A stretch of 64,000 nt of DNA from Selaginella moellendorffii (GCF_000143415.4 NW_003314347.1:643438-707437), one strand, 5' to 3'. Shown: positions 1-12,608, counted from the first letter of the stretch. Numbers and translations are program-made. The notes: generated by a model from the sequence alone, not told the origin.

Positions 1-1764
1 TTCATGATAGAAATCAAATAATATAAATTTATGACATAAAAAATCTTTAATTATTTATAATAATATTATTATTATTTTAATATTACAACAATATTTTAAT
101 TTTTGTAATGTATCATAGTGTGTAATACCTAATAGTTTAATACTTACAATACACAAGACACTTGTAATCCCTTTAACTATATCTTTTCATTTTGGCAGTT
201 TAATAAAATATAAGAAAAACAACTATTGATATTAATATAATATAATATGTTTAGAAAAGTTATATATGTGAATTATATAAAATAATTAAATAGTAATTAT
301 TTTACCAAATATGAAAGTGTCATTGAAACAAAATACAAAGCTATTTTAATTAAATTTATATATAAGTTATTTATATGATTTATATTTCTTATTATTATTT
401 ATCGTTTTTTCTTCAATATAAGGAATACTAAAATAAAATTGGAATGCAAATGAATGATCTAAAAAGTATAAAAAATAAAACAAAAATATTTTATGCTAAA
501 ATTTGAATTTATTTTTTATAATAGATACCATTTCTAAGATGACCATGAAAGTATAAAAAATATAAATTTAAAATTTCTATATTAAAAAAATCTAATGTTT
601 TAACTGTAAATGTTATATAAATTTAAAATAATTAAGAGTAAATTAATTTACAAGGATTTTTTATATTTATAATATTCTTACACAATTTGTAACAATGAAT
701 GTCATAACAAAAAATTTATTATGTTGCAAAATTTAATTATGAATTACAACACTATTTAAAAATAGTAGATAAAATTCAAAAAAATTCATAATTATTTATA
801 TTTTAATTTTTTGTTGAAAACTGCAATTCTATATGAAAAACTTAAATAGGATTATGTTCTATATGTTTTGTTTGCTTATAGAAGGTATATAAGACATATA
901 TTTAGAATACTCTAGTATATTCTAAAATATTTCTTAATAAAATGGTATTTGGACAATAGTTATAACTGAAGTAACAGTCTCAATCATGAGTGTGAACCTT
1001 TTCATATAAAACTAAAGCTGTAAGTCTTTAAACATTAAATAAAGTTTTATGACTATTTAATTGCTCTTGAGTGCATAGGAAGATCTTAAAGTAGCATCAC
1101 GTTTAGAAACAATACTATATAGCATGAATTAGAGCTTTGATACTATTTACCTTGGAGCATAATTTATAGTTTTCACTGAATTCAACCAACGAAAGTAATA
1201 AATGTTTTTTCACTCCAGAGATTTATTTAAATCCAGAGAAATATAGAAATAAGGCAAATTTATAATGGAAATGAGTTTGTGATCTTATTGAAAAACACCT
1301 AATCTAAAGGAGAAAGTGCTCTACCATTTTAACATTTAAAATTTAACATGCTCATGCCAAAGTTCATTATTTTGCAAACTATAGATAATATGAATTTTGG
1401 TTACAAAAGAATAGATTGGAAAAAAGAAAAGTTTTTATAGCAATTCTTGATTAAAATTGTATTGTGAATACATAAAAATCCAAAACAATAGTGCAACAAA
1501 TTATGTCATAATCAACTTAACAAAACTATATCTTACCACATTTGTATCCTTTTTTCGTGGGAGCTATCAACAATAATATATCTAACATATTTCAACTGGT
1601 TGTACCATTATCATATAAGTAATTTAAAACATATAATTTAAATTGCTAGTTTCGCTTGGTTTTGTTCCTTTAATCTGGTCATTAATTTCAGGAAAAAAGA
1701 AATTTATTTTGTGTTAAATTACTAAAACAACAGAACACCTACTAAAATCAATTGTGTGATTCTT
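1..1764. other. AT-rich intergenic, no gene seen
   Basis: This stretch is extremely A+T rich, with short homopolymers and stop codons in all frames. I find no plausible exon, tRNA or repeat structure in it. It ends where the last exon of the minus-strand K+ channel gene begins, so its right edge probably holds that gene's 3' UTR and polyadenylation signals. Confidence 0.6.
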
Positions 1765-4700
1765 CTAGTGGAGGACATAGATCAAGTCCCTATACACAAG
1801 CTGTATAGACGAGGTTGGATTGGTACTAACATAGGAAACCAAGGAACAATGTGTTCCAGGGGGACGGTAAAGGCCCAACGCCAAGGAGGCCTTGTCGTTG
1901 CGCAATAGTCCAGCGAACATCTCCCCAAAGCTCAAGCCAATGTAGCAGTCTGGTACTGGAATTAGCTCCAGCTTGCGTATCGAGTTTACTTCACCATCTT
2001 CATCGTCCCCAACTCGCCTCCCACAGGAGAGCTGCTCGATTATGGATAGAGTGTTCCTGTTAAAATACGTAGCATATCTGCGAGAGAAACTATTAGTAAC
2101 AAAAGAAATAAAAAGAACTTACGTCAAGAATGTGAAGGCTGCGGGGCAAAGTCCTTTGCCTGCCGTAAAGGGAGGACAAAACTGGAGCTTTGCATCTGAG
2201 TTTCGCTGGAAATCCTTGTGATGGAACTGCATGGCGTCGATCTTATAATGCGGACGTAGAAACTGGAGCTGGTTTTCCTGCTGGAGCTCCACCAGGACTC
2301 GGTCCCTGGCCGGGGATACAAGCCTCTCCACATTTGCGGCGATCACGATGTTCTTCACGTCCAGAGTATTCACTGGCGATGAAACCGTGTCCTCCCGGGG
2401 CTTGGAGTCGTCGTCCTCGAATCTCTGCGTGAGTATCACCACCTTTTGGGCCTGTAAAACTCCGGCTCGCACCAAGTCGAGCTCGAACAAGGCCGAGCCC
2501 TTGACGAAGAAAACGTCGTCGAAGAGGCCGACGCATCCCCAGTCTGGAGCGCTGGGCGTATTTGGATGCAAGATCACCACAGGAACCACTGGAGCTGTTG
2601 TTCGCAAGTTGCTCACGAAGTAGAAGAGATTGAGAGGCCACTTGCCTTCGATGCACACCAGGATGTGCGGTCGAGGCAGTAGAACCACTCGCATCGTTCG
2701 CTGTTCGAGGTTTGCTTGTATTGCGTCTGCTCTTCTTTCCAGGACTGGCGAAACCGGTTTGTAGCGCTTGCGGAGAGGAGGCCACTGCATCGCTGCGTCG
2801 ATCGCCTCCTCGAGAGACGACACGAAGTCCACCTCTGATGACTGATTTTGCTGTTGTTCGTCGATCGAAGGTTTGTAGAAATGGCGAAACTGGGCTTGGA
2901 GATCCGTCTGTTGCCTGTTGATACTGGATGAGTCGGTGTTTTCTCCGATCCCCGTTTCCATGTCGTGCTGCTGGGACTTTTTTATGCTTTTCAAGGCCAC
3001 TTTGACACCAGTGGCTGCTCGTTTAATCGATCGTTTGGATTTAGAGTGCTTTGAAACAGCTTCTGCTGTTTCCAAGTCTTTGGCGATGACGAGGCCAATG
3101 TCGCTTGGAGTGACGAGACGGCCTCGTGGATAGAGTTTCACAGCACGAGTTTTGTTCAGTAACACCACATCCAAACCGATAAGAATTACGTTGTAGCTCA
3201 TATATACAATCTCCACAACCTGTAAAAAGAAAGCAGGTTTGGGAATAAAAAAAACTACTGAATGGAAAAGAAAGAACCAACCTCTTCATACTTCAAACTC
3301 TCCTCGTGAAAGTAAGACGGCAAGATAACTGGAAATATTTCCTGGCGAAGGCCGTCATTGTACTCGCTCATCCAGTGGCATGGATTTGCATGCCTTAGGA
3401 GTGATCCTGATCGAAAGAGGTTGATCACCAACGTAGAAAATCCGGGAACATGGCAGCTGGATATTAAAAACAGTTTATCAAGAAAGAGTAACCAAAAAAT
3501 CCTAGTACCTGCGAGCCAAGAGCTGAAAGCGCACTGCCTCGGGAGAAATGATCTCGATTCCACTCTCAGTTTCGTCCCAGATGGCATTGTTGGAATTCTC
3601 GGGTTTCAGTAGCTCCACAATCACTCGAACATTGGGTCCACAGTAACGATGCACGGAAAGAGTTCGTGTTATCTGAGCAGAGTCTTCAGCATCAAAGTCC
3701 TGCAGACGCAAAGGTGACATGACGATAATGAAACAATACAACAGAAGCTTACCTTTGCATGCTCATCCGCAAGTAAAAACACGGCTGTGGCGAACGAAGC
3801 ACACACTCGATCTAAATCTGACTCTTTCATCGGTGTTCCTTCGATAAATTCAACCCGTCCTTCGTAACGGTTAAGCAGTGTCTTCATATCGTACCTGGAG
3901 AAAATGACAATTCATAAAAGCTCGGAAAGAATGCGAGTTTTGCATACGAGGGTTTAAATGGAGCCATGACAACTACACGGACAGGAAATGCTGCCATATC
4001 TGCACTGCACACGCAAGAAGAGAATTAGAGGTGAATCACATAACTCGAATGTAACTTTTGTCATGGCTGGGATGGTAGAATCCAGATAGAAAATGTCGAA
4101 CGGTCTGAAAAGAAATCTTCCCACTTATGACTATGAAGTTACAACCGATAGCCTTTTGCACAGCAATCCTTCCACCATAGGGCCTGTACATAATGGAAAA
4201 CCAATGCTTTTGAAGAAAAATGGCCAAGCTCTACCTTCGTGATGCAAGCTGCAAAATTTTGCTAAACTGCGCGGGAAGAATAAGCGCGGCTATAAGCATA
4301 ACAGCAAGTGTTACAAGCCGACCGAGATCGGATTTTGGTGTAAAGTCTCCATAGCCAACAGTAGTGATCTGATGAAAAAAAAAAAAAGTTTTCACTTGCC
4401 ACAACGAAAGCATGTGTTGATAATAATTACTGTAACGACGATGAAGTAAAAAGCGTCGTAAAATGTAAAGCAGCCTTCGGGGTCACAGCCTTCCTCTGCC
4501 TTGGTTGCAGCGGAGGTGGCTTTATACTCAACCCATTGAAGTATTCCAGCAGCGATAAAAACTGCAATAGATTTGTTACTACATAAGAGTCGTGATTTGA
4601 TAATTTGACGAGCTCATATACCGGCGCCAAGTGTATAGATCGTTAGAAGAAAAATCTGTTGTCCAACTGTACCGCCAACAATCCCAAAAGCAGCAAAGGC

Positions 4701-5872
4701 AGGCAAAATTCTAAAAGAAAAAAGAAAAAAAAGGGAACAAGATAACAATCTAGAAAGAAGGTATTAAACGAATACCTTAAGGCTCGAAGAACCAGTAGCA
4801 TCTGAGGAATGGCACCCTCATTTCGAAACTTGCTATATAGTTTGTTAGATGACTCAAATCCTAAGATAGTTTCATGTACCTCCACAAGGAAAGTATTGGT
4901 AATGTACTCAAGAGATCAACCACTCCAGTTACTGAGGTTATGTAATAGAAACGGACAGGAGCACTGCAGACAAACAATGACGCAATGCAGCCAAAACGCA
5001 AGTGAATAAAACTTACATGTAGACCTTTAAGAGATAATCAGCCACGAAAAAGAGAGCTACGATTTTTCTCACTGTTAGAGCCCAGAGCTGCGTTGTCTGT
5101 GCATAGCTGAAACGACCAGAATGTTTCAGTCAGATTAAGTAAGTAACAAGCTTACGTTGATCTTAAGTACGCCACAATCGACAGCATAGCCGCGAGAAAC
5201 TCTAGCTGCAAATACCAGAAATATAGTATGAACCGCAGGCTACTAAAATTTGGAACTTACACACAGTAAAATATGTCCCAGAGAACCACTGCGAATGGCT
5301 GTTCTCACTTTAATCGTCAGTGGAACCGCTCCATAGAGGTATAAGTTGTGGTATCTGGCAAGAACATCCTGTCCAGTTTAAAGACGCTCTAAACGCTTCG
5401 AAAAGAAAGGTAAAGAAAACCAAATTCCCATACCTCAGTAGCATCAACTGTCTTCCCCTCGCCTCGATCCTTGAACCACAGCAAAGAGCGAACGAAGAAA
5501 TACTTGGCGGAACCCCTGAATTTCCCAAGAGAATAGTCAAGCTGTTCTTCGCTCTCCCGTGGCCGAGACCCTGGCTCCAGATTACTGCCCAGCTCGTCAT
5601 CGTCTAGAATTGGAGTGCACTGCCCCGTTGGAGCGATGGACAGCGTCCGAGATCGAGTAACAGCTTTCTTTCCGGAATAAGGGGCATTCCTCTCGAGTGC
5701 TGGAACTGTTACTTCAGTGTGATCACCGCGCCTAGAAGTTTCGTGCTCGATATCTCTGTGACAAAGGAAAAAAAAAGGAGAGCATCAAAGGAGAAATCTC
5801 AACACCACCAAAACTCTAGGCTAGAAAGGAATTGGAAACTCACGAGCGAGAATTTCTTCGCACAGTTGCCAT
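1765..5872 (-). CDS. Slo/BK-like Ca2+-activated K+ channel, 17 exons
   Basis: Predicted voltage/Ca2+-gated K+ channel alpha subunit of the plasma or an organelle membrane. I read exons (minus, 5' to 3') 5872-5844, 5755-5434, 5368-5261, 5205-5156, 5106-5017, 4963-4880, 4832-4776, 4710-4622, 4561-4431, 4368-4235, 4183-4056, 3999-3948, 3894-3753, 3699-3509, 3456-3282, 3219-2123 and 2077-1765. All phases agree and give about 1063 residues, close to animal Slo1. A cytosolic N-terminus (1-117) precedes six membrane segments. S4 near residues 235-255 carries spaced arginines (VLRALRIL). The filter TTVGYGDFTP lies at about 322-331. Two RCK-type regulatory halves follow, with the BK_channel_a pattern (PGFSTLVINLF near 540) and a C-terminus ending like Slo tails (LGLYRP). 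I see no S0 helix and no clear Ca2+ bowl, although an acidic EDDD run lies in the second half. No frame breaks were found. DMI1/CASTOR-type channels were considered, but the BK_channel_a and tail motifs fit Slo better. Confidence 0.85.
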
Positions 5873-6589
5873 AGCTTGCGGATTGATGTTGTGGCAATCT
5901 GCTGCTTGCCACGAATCTCTATCACAATCTACAAACACATCAAAAAGCTAACGCTCCGATCAGCGCAAGCTTAAAAATAAAGAGGAGAAAGCTTAACTTG
6001 CGGAACCATGCTGCCAGCTCGTGGCGAGGCAGCGACATTATCCCATGATTTTTGTTCCACCACTACGTGTGCAGGACACATCGATGGCTTCCAAGGTGAC
6101 ACCGCGACACACATTGCGCTGTGTTGTCTTGTCCCACATAAAAGATATTTGACCTTCCATAAAAATCGAGAACCTGGATCGAAGCATCACGGTCAGAAAA
6201 GCTATCCAAAGACGCCCAAATTCTCACCATCCAAGGCTCCAGTCGATGAAGAATCTCGAGAAAATCTATGGATCGAAGCATCACGATCAGAAAAGACGCC
6301 GCAATCTCAAAGGCTCCAGTGGAAAATCAAAAGCATAGCGATCAAAGGAAATCCAGGAGAAGGGGGAAAAGTCTTTTTACCATCTCCATTGGGCTCTGCC
6401 ATTGCCTGTGGGCTTCGCCATTGCTGGATTACGTCAGACGTGTATAGTCGACGTGGCTATTTGAAAAGTGCTGAGACACTAAAATCTAGCCTCTTTCTTG
6501 ATCATGTAAGTCCTGAGAAAGCGATGTCTTGCCGCCCAGAAATGTGTGCCGGGCCTTGATCCCGGCTTCGAGACGCCGATAATTCGGAT
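5873..6589. other. Intergenic, no supported gene
   Basis: This lies between the start of the K+ channel gene (minus strand) and the first recognisable ethanolamine-kinase exon (plus strand). It contains a 183-codon open frame (6008-6559) with no recognisable motif or exon boundaries, which I do not call. It may hold the channel promoter and the lost 5' part of the kinase gene. Confidence 0.4.
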
Positions 6590-7840
6590 TTTGACGTTTG
6601 CCGGATCAATGGAGGGATCACAAACATCCGTGAGTTGGAGAATGGAGTTCCATCTCTTTTTCTCTGATGCAGCGAGCATTTTCTTTCGTTTGCAGTGGCT
6701 AAAGTTTCCAGCAAGAAGAAGGATCACTCTGTGGTTGTCCTCGAGTTTGGTCCTGCCACCGAGGGTGTGATCGATCGGGAGTAATTCTATGATCTAAACT
6801 TCTTTTCTTCGCAGGCAACCTGTTATCTATTACGAGCAGCGTTTTGTCCGGAGCTCAAAGGCGTCTTTAAAAACGGGATCATTCAAACGTTTGTCACGGC
6901 AAGGACGCTCACACCTGAAGGTTTCTTTCTTTGTAGAGCTTCTCTTTATTCTTATGTTTCTTCCATTTGAATTCATTTGAATTAGTTTGCCTAAGTTGGC
7001 AGATTTTCTGGACGATTTAGTCTTAGCAAAAGTTGCAAAACAACTTCGACGCCTTCATCAGCAAGAAGTTCCTGGCGACAAGGAGCCCATGGTCTGGACC
7101 GACATTAACAGATACATTGAGCTCGGTATGGCAGCTTCTTGGGTTTCTTTTTCATGTTTTTTCTGGTTATTTGAGTAACAATGCTAGTGCTGCTGCTCCA
7201 GCGTCTGCTGTTACCAAGCTTGAGAATCCAGAAGAACAAAGGAAACTGGAGGCGGTGTCATTGACGAGCTAAGGCAAGACATCAATACATTGAAGGTTTG
7301 TGTCTCCCAAAGCGATAGTTAGTCAAGCCTACATTGGTTGATCTTTGCAGGAAATCGGCGGCCCTGTCATCTACGCACACAACGATATGCTTCCCGGCAA
7401 TGTCATGGTTGATGCACAAGGTCTGGTTTATAGATCAATTTGTTTGAAGTGGAAGTCTTCAACACTGTTATATAGGGAAGCACTATTTTATCGACTTCGA
7501 GTACAGCAGATTTAACTATTGTGGAACGAAGATTCGATTGCAACCTTGCAGTGTAATCCACAGCCATTTTCGATCTAATTTTCGTTCTTATCCAAACAAT
7601 GCCCTTGTGTCTTCTGGAGGCACTACTTGGGACCAAATAATCCTGAGAAGGTATCTTCTTATGATCCCGTCAATGAAGAAACACTTGTGAACTCACAGGC
7701 GAACGACTGCGAATGGCGTGACTCGCGGTCTTGCTCTTATCCAGGCCAGCCACTGCGAATTCGTGGCGGTCTGGACTCTGTCGTGGATCTCTTGGATTGC
7801 TTGGAGTTCTTCTTGGGGAAATATCCGTTTGTAAACTAGT
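6590..7840 (+). pseudogene. Ethanolamine (choline) kinase pseudogene
   Basis: Ethanolamine kinase phosphorylates ethanolamine, the first step of the CDP-ethanolamine pathway to phosphatidylethanolamine. Recognisable exon pieces occur in the right order. RINGGITNI is near 6600. KDHSVVVLEFGPATEGVIDRE runs 6697-6783. A block ending in TARTLTPEG runs 6814-6920. LPKLADFLDD through the INRYIEL region runs 6987-7124. The Brenner-type catalytic motif YAHNDMLPGN is at 7372-7401, followed by the metal-site stretch YFIDFEYSRFNYCG. GT-AG boundaries survive between most pieces. Breaks: the frame shifts inside the exon at 7195-7295 (stop after LEAVSLTS, then IDELRQDI in another frame). After FNYCG the family sequence dissolves, with HYLGPNNPEKVS and a GLALIQA remnant in different frames. 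No start exon is visible. I judge it dead or heavily truncated. Confidence 0.75.
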
Positions 7841-9328
7841 AATATATCAGAATTTATATTCAAATACATGTTTGCTTCTATGTGAGAAAGAAGAATAATT
7901 TATATTTATTAATTCTTAAAATCATCTGTACCTGATTCTTACTAAATAATTAATTTCTTGAAACTAGATATACACTATATCTCATTTTTAAGTCCATAAG
8001 TTTTAGCTACAAAGCTTCTAAAAGAAGAAAAAGAGTGATCCACATTAGATTACAAAATAAAAGATAATAAAAACATATTTCCCGAGCTGTCTTATTTGCT
8101 AAGCATAATGTTAAGCTCCTACTCTTGAATGAGTCATCTCTTGCTGGAACTCTCCTACAGGAAAGTCATTGAAGGATCTCAACTGTGATCCATTCCTTGG
8201 GCCTCCCAACCAAGAGCTTCATGCACTCATACAATGCCTTGAGCAGCTGAAAAATAAATACTTAAGGTTCATCACAAAGCAATCTCAGTGTAACAATCCA
8301 GCTCCTGGTCCACTACTTCTGGGTAGCTGGACTCACACACCCAAGAGGATTGTCATAATGGTTAATTGTTGGAGTGGAGGTATGACAAGGGTGTGGTTTT
8401 TGCGGTGGAAGAAGTGGCAGAGAAAGTCTGGGAAAGTGCTGGGTTTGGAGTGTTCGGGAAGGATCCATCCTACACAAATCTCCTAGAAGGTATCAAGTCA
8501 ACTCATGAGATCTAATACCTTGGATTGTCTTGGATGAACACATAGTAATGAGTGTTGGGAATACATAGTGATTGTGATTGGTAAAAACCTGCATCTACTA
8601 CATCTGGATGGGCTCCATCAAGATTTTACGCCTGTGGAGAGAGTTGAGGAGAGTAAGATAGACATTTAAACACACGGTATGTAAGCTTTGATTATAAATG
8701 GAATATTCTAAAATATATTGGGATATTTTGAGTATATGCTTTACAAGTTTTTCTAGATCATGAACCATATAAGAAGGTTAGGCTTTCATGGAGAGTAGTG
8801 GCAGCTTTCTATCCGTTTTTTTGGATAATAAGCAAATGAATAAATTTTTTTAAAAACTTCATTCTATTTTTGAGAAATAAGCTATTTAAAAAATTAAAAA
8901 TATAAACTTATACAAATTTTTATTATGGTTTTTAACATATTTTGAAAATATATGAAACTATATAAGTATAATTATAATGGGTATTGATATAATTAAAGTA
9001 TATTTAACTATATATAAATTGGTGTGGATATAATTAATTTAAATTTTATAAATAAATGTATTTTTTTCAGATTGAGGAAAACCATATTATCCATTAATTT
9101 TTTAATTAAATATAGTCTATTTATTTAGAGATGTGGCAAAATCATAACCATTAGTAAGAGTATACTTAAGAATCAATCATAGGTACACACCCTTCAATTA
9201 TACTTAATTTTATTCCCAAATGGCATCTCAACCACACTAAAAACCATTTGTGCTAGCTTGTGAACTATACTAGTTCCCATGCTTGTCTTCTTGCTTACAT
9301 TTAGTCAATTTTTATTATCAAAAGGAGA
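7841..9328. other. AT-rich stretch, no convincing gene
   Basis: This is AT-rich and frame-poor. A moderately GC-richer island at 8160-8500 has a 105-codon open frame (8169-8486), and another frame reads VVFAVEEVAEKVWESAGFG. It could be a relic of a coding gene, but I cannot name it. The rest (8500-9320) is low-complexity A/T sequence. Confidence 0.45.
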
Positions 9329-9754
9329 TTAGTTAAAATACCAGTAATTTTCATAACGAAAATAACATTTTACACTCTCAGATTGTTGGTAGCACATAGT
9401 TGCACCCATTGATAAAGGAGTTAAATTATCAAATTGTGATTTTATACTGTCAAGACAAGGTAAGCAAGGAGCTCTTGTAGGTCCTGTTTCACAGTAAGAA
9501 TCCCCATAAACTCGCTCTATCATGGGTCTTGATTTTTCATATTCTGATGTTGGATGGTCAAATGAAGAATGTAAGAGTTTCAACTCATTAAAAACCTTTC
9601 CAAGATTCTTTTCAAAGTTACTACCAGATTTATATTTTAAAGGATTGTACCTAATATGATTCATAGGAAGATCTTTGCAAAAGTCATTTAATGTGAGTCC
9701 TGATACAAAACCTAAAAGAAATTTCAAAATGTAAAATATCAACAAAATCCCCAT
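9329..9754 (-). CDS. Small secreted DUF26 (Gnk2-like) protein
   Basis: An intact, single-exon 141-residue protein begins with a hydrophobic signal-peptide-like segment (residues 1-20). A cysteine-rich domain follows and carries the DUF26/Gnk2 signature C-x8-C-x2-C (CETGPTRAPCLPC, about residues 88-100). A VYG motif precedes it and a CYFRYENYW-type end follows it, as in stress-antifungal domains. One domain, a signal peptide and no transmembrane or kinase part fit the plant cysteine-rich repeat secretory proteins, which act in the apoplast and in some species bind mannose and inhibit fungi. The gene is isolated in very AT-rich DNA beside retrotransposon wreckage, so expression is uncertain. 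The start was chosen as the first ATG that gives the signal peptide. Confidence 0.65.
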   Translation of the reverse strand: MGILLIFYILKFLLGFVSGLTLNDFCKDLPMNHIRYNPLKYKSGSNFEKNLGKVFNELKLLHSSFDHPTSEYEKSRPMIERVYGDSYCETGPTRAPCLPCLDSIKSQFDNLTPLSMGATMCYQQSESVKCYFRYENYWYFN

Positions 9755-10842
9755 GGTTATTGGAGGAACATTTCAACACTCACCTTAAATACATCTATAT
9801 AATATTGTAAAATTCATCCTATAGTAAAACCAAAAAAATAATAAGACAGTCAATGCAGTAAATTTGTCAAATATAAATAAGAATATTCAAATTTTTAGAA
9901 AAATATATTCAAAGTTTTACATTTAAAGTTTTAGAAAATATATACTACATAACACAAAAGACAAAATCTTTTTCTTTTCATTACCTCCTCCCTAGATCCC
10001 TTCCCTCTTCTTTTATCCTAAAAGCTATGGGTTCAAAATTTCCTCCTGCTTGATCTATAGATCATTATCAAAATTGTGCCAATTGTGTTATCTTGAGCAT
10101 AATGTTTATCTTTTGCTTGTTTATAATTAAAATTTGTGGAAACATCCATGGCATCCATTGCAGTGGTTTAATGAAGCAAGCTTGGATTGGCATCCCTAGT
10201 GTGTTGGAAGTTCAGAAGTTTAGACTGGAACTTGCTCTTGAACACTTCTATGGTTTTTTCATAAAAAAACAAATGATGTGGTTTTTTAGAATTTAACAAT
10301 ATGAAAATACTAGGTGATAAGAAAAATATATAGGAAAACATTACATCATCTAATTTGGTATATAATTTTACTGTATAAGGTTCCAAATAATTTTGTAATG
10401 GTTTTTACTTTCAATGTTGCTAATATCCTCTCTAGAGCATAATTGAAGACTGGATTCTCTCTTCTATTGTCCACCTAAAATGATTCCAAACATAAGAAAG
10501 AAATGATTTTTCTTCCTTTCTTTGTTGCTTCTTTCCTCAAAAAGCTCTTACACTATCACTAAAGCCTGGGAGGAAAGAAATTAAAAAACATAATATAAAT
10601 CTACAAGATCACTATAGAAATCCTTAGGATGTTAATATAATATTGATTTGGGAAAGTACAATCTTAACAACAACCACATTAGGTAAAAAGAAAACTTTAT
10701 CTTTGAGCAATATTGGTAGTTGCAATTAAAGACTTAATAAAAAGTACATGGTAGTGCTACAACCATAGTAGCCAAGAGTCTAGTGTTCACAGCCAATGGT
10801 AATGGTCAGTTAGTTATAGTAACCATAACTATAGTAGTCATA
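9755..10842. other. AT-rich intergenic, no gene seen
   Basis: No exon-like stretch longer than about 70 codons carries recognisable motifs. This DNA separates the DUF26 gene from the first LTR of the retrotransposon chain. Confidence 0.5.
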
Positions 10843-12053
10843 TGTTGTAAATGTGATTATGGGTATTAAAAGTTATTTATTAGCTAGTCCTTTTGGATAT
10901 TCTTTCCTTATTATCACAATGGCAAAAAGTCAATATTGCTAGACCCTTTTTCAATCTCCACTCAAGCTAGTTGAGAAACTAATCATTATATATATACTCA
11001 TGCCGAATAAACATAAAGTAGGAACTCCTATGTATTTTTTGTTGAGCATACTCAACCCGATATGAGAAACTCATATGTTGATTTGAACTTGCTAGTGTTG
11101 GGTGTAAGGAACCAACTCCCCGAGATGTCAAAGGCTAAAAGATCCCCGAAAGCATAACCAAAATAATAAAAAGTTCATTGGATGAGACTGAGTCCAAGAC
11201 CGAGTTTGAGACCGAGTCCGAGATCGAGTATGAGATTGAGTCCGAGACCGACTCCGAGTCCGAGTTCGAGATCGAGTATGAGATCCAAGATCAGGTCCGA
11301 GATCGAGTTTGAGACCGAGTCCGAGATCAGGTCCAAGATCGAGTCCGAGACTGAGTCCAAGACCGAGTTCAAATACTAATACAAGTTGTAGCTTCCAAAC
11401 TGACTTGAGGTTGAGATTGGGGCTAAGGGGCCTTGGGTGGGAGTGAGCATGGACTCGATTGGTGCCAAAGGGGCCACCCAAGGAAGTGCTCAAGAGCAAC
11501 TCCCATTCCCGAAAGGGAAATCAACTATAGTGCTCATAACTCATGTGGAGTGGTGCTTCACTTGAGTATCTTGTGGCTCATTGGTCATTGCCCTTCTTAG
11601 GGGCTTGGGCCTTCCCTTTGGGATGGAAGTGGGGGAGTAGGGGTACCCATACTGGGCCGTTAAGCCATAGTGTTTCCCTCCGGTGTCCTGAAGCAAGTGT
11701 TGCACCCAAGGCTTGGGATTTAAAGGGTCCCATGATCAAGTCTTGTTGTACCAAGGGATGTTAGGAACTTGGTAGCTTTGTGTGCTTGGCTGCTTGTGCT
11801 TGCGGGAAATGTAGTTGAACCTTAAGTCCAGTCTAATCTGGGGAGGGGGATTGAGAAAGATTTGGGAATCCATGGATGAATGGCTAACGCTTTCATTGCT
11901 CATGTAGTGAATAACTGAAATCAAATAGGACCAAGTAAGAGCTGATACAATAGATGTGAACCTTGGCAAGGGAACTTAACTAAGGCTAAAGCATTATTGA
12001 TCAGATAGACGAAGTAAATTTGCAAATTGGAAAGGAAAAATTTATGGCTTACA
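10843..12053 (+). repeat. Divergent 5' LTR of dead Ty3/gypsy element (LTR1)
   Basis: The left edge TGTTGTAAATGTGA matches the left edges at 16604 and 22222. Homology continues through the segments around AGTCCTTTTGGATATTC, TAGGAACTCCTATGT and GAGCATACTC, up to about 11070. The right edge is inferred from ACA followed by TTTGGTATCGAAGCC at 12054-12066, a primer-binding site resembling the tRNA-Met type. A 12-bp-type minisatellite has expanded inside it. Beyond 11070 it diverges from LTR2, so the exact right boundary is soft. Confidence 0.55.
11173..11381 (+). repeat. GAGTCCGAGACC-type minisatellite in LTR1
   Basis: This is an imperfect tandem array built from 6- and 12-bp units of the form GAGTCC/GAGACC/GAGATC, about 17 units of 12 bp. 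It is open in several frames on both strands, giving spurious Arg/Ser/Glu- or Leu/Asp/Ser-rich frames that I do not call as genes. Confidence 0.85.
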
Positions 12054-12194
12054 ATTTGGTATCGAAGCCTTTTCCTTAGTTCTAGCGAAGGATAAAGGCG
12101 GATTGCTGGGAGATGGCAAGGGTAGGGTGTAAATGAACCAAGGCAGAAACAAAACTTCTTCCAAAGCTGGAGCTTCTAGTTGAACAAAAGGCTA

Positions 12195-12398
12195 TGGATG
12201 AGGATGTAAGCAACCAAAGGGAACAACTCGAGAGATGATCCATGAGGTTCAAATATAGAGGGAAAGGGCTCATGAATAAGAGTGCACCCATTTTTCCAAT
12301 TGGTTAAGGGTCTTGGGATAGTTGGGGTTAAGCGTCCTTGGGTTTAAGTAGTACTAGGTTGGGTAACCTCCCAAGAAGTCCAAACTTAGGAGCTTACA
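12195..12398 (+). repeat. Inverted repeat, left arm (in leader)
   Basis: This segment of the untranslated leader of the dead gypsy element reappears as an imperfect reverse complement at 15067-15260, inside pol. Matching blocks include AACCTCCCAAGAAGTCC against its complement near 15090, and the stretch around TTCCAATTGGTTAAGGGTCTT. Confidence 0.7.
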
Positions 12399-12608
12399 AA
12401 GGAATCCTTACATGAGGAGGACTCTAGTGAGGAAACTTCCAAACATGAGTTCGATGGTGAGGTTCGATAGTCCAAGGCTTAATTGGACCTTCTAGAAGGA
12501 CAATTGACTCAGACTAATGCTTTGCTAGAGACTCTTATACGCAAGCTAAAATATGACAAAAAGTGGAAGAAAAAGTGAAAGATTGCAGATGCTAGCAATG
12601 TAAAAGGT

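Noticed and set aside
6008-6559. 183-codon open frame upstream of the ethanolamine kinase relic
   Set aside because: No domain, odd composition and no link to the following exons. Treated as a chance frame.
8169-8486. 105-codon frame
   Set aside because: No recognisable domain and a competing frame in the same stretch. Left as a possible relic in the intergenic note.
11128-11499. Long Arg/Ser- and Leu/Asp-rich frames on both strands
   Set aside because: They are translations of the GAGTCCGAGACC minisatellite; periodic DNA is open in several frames.
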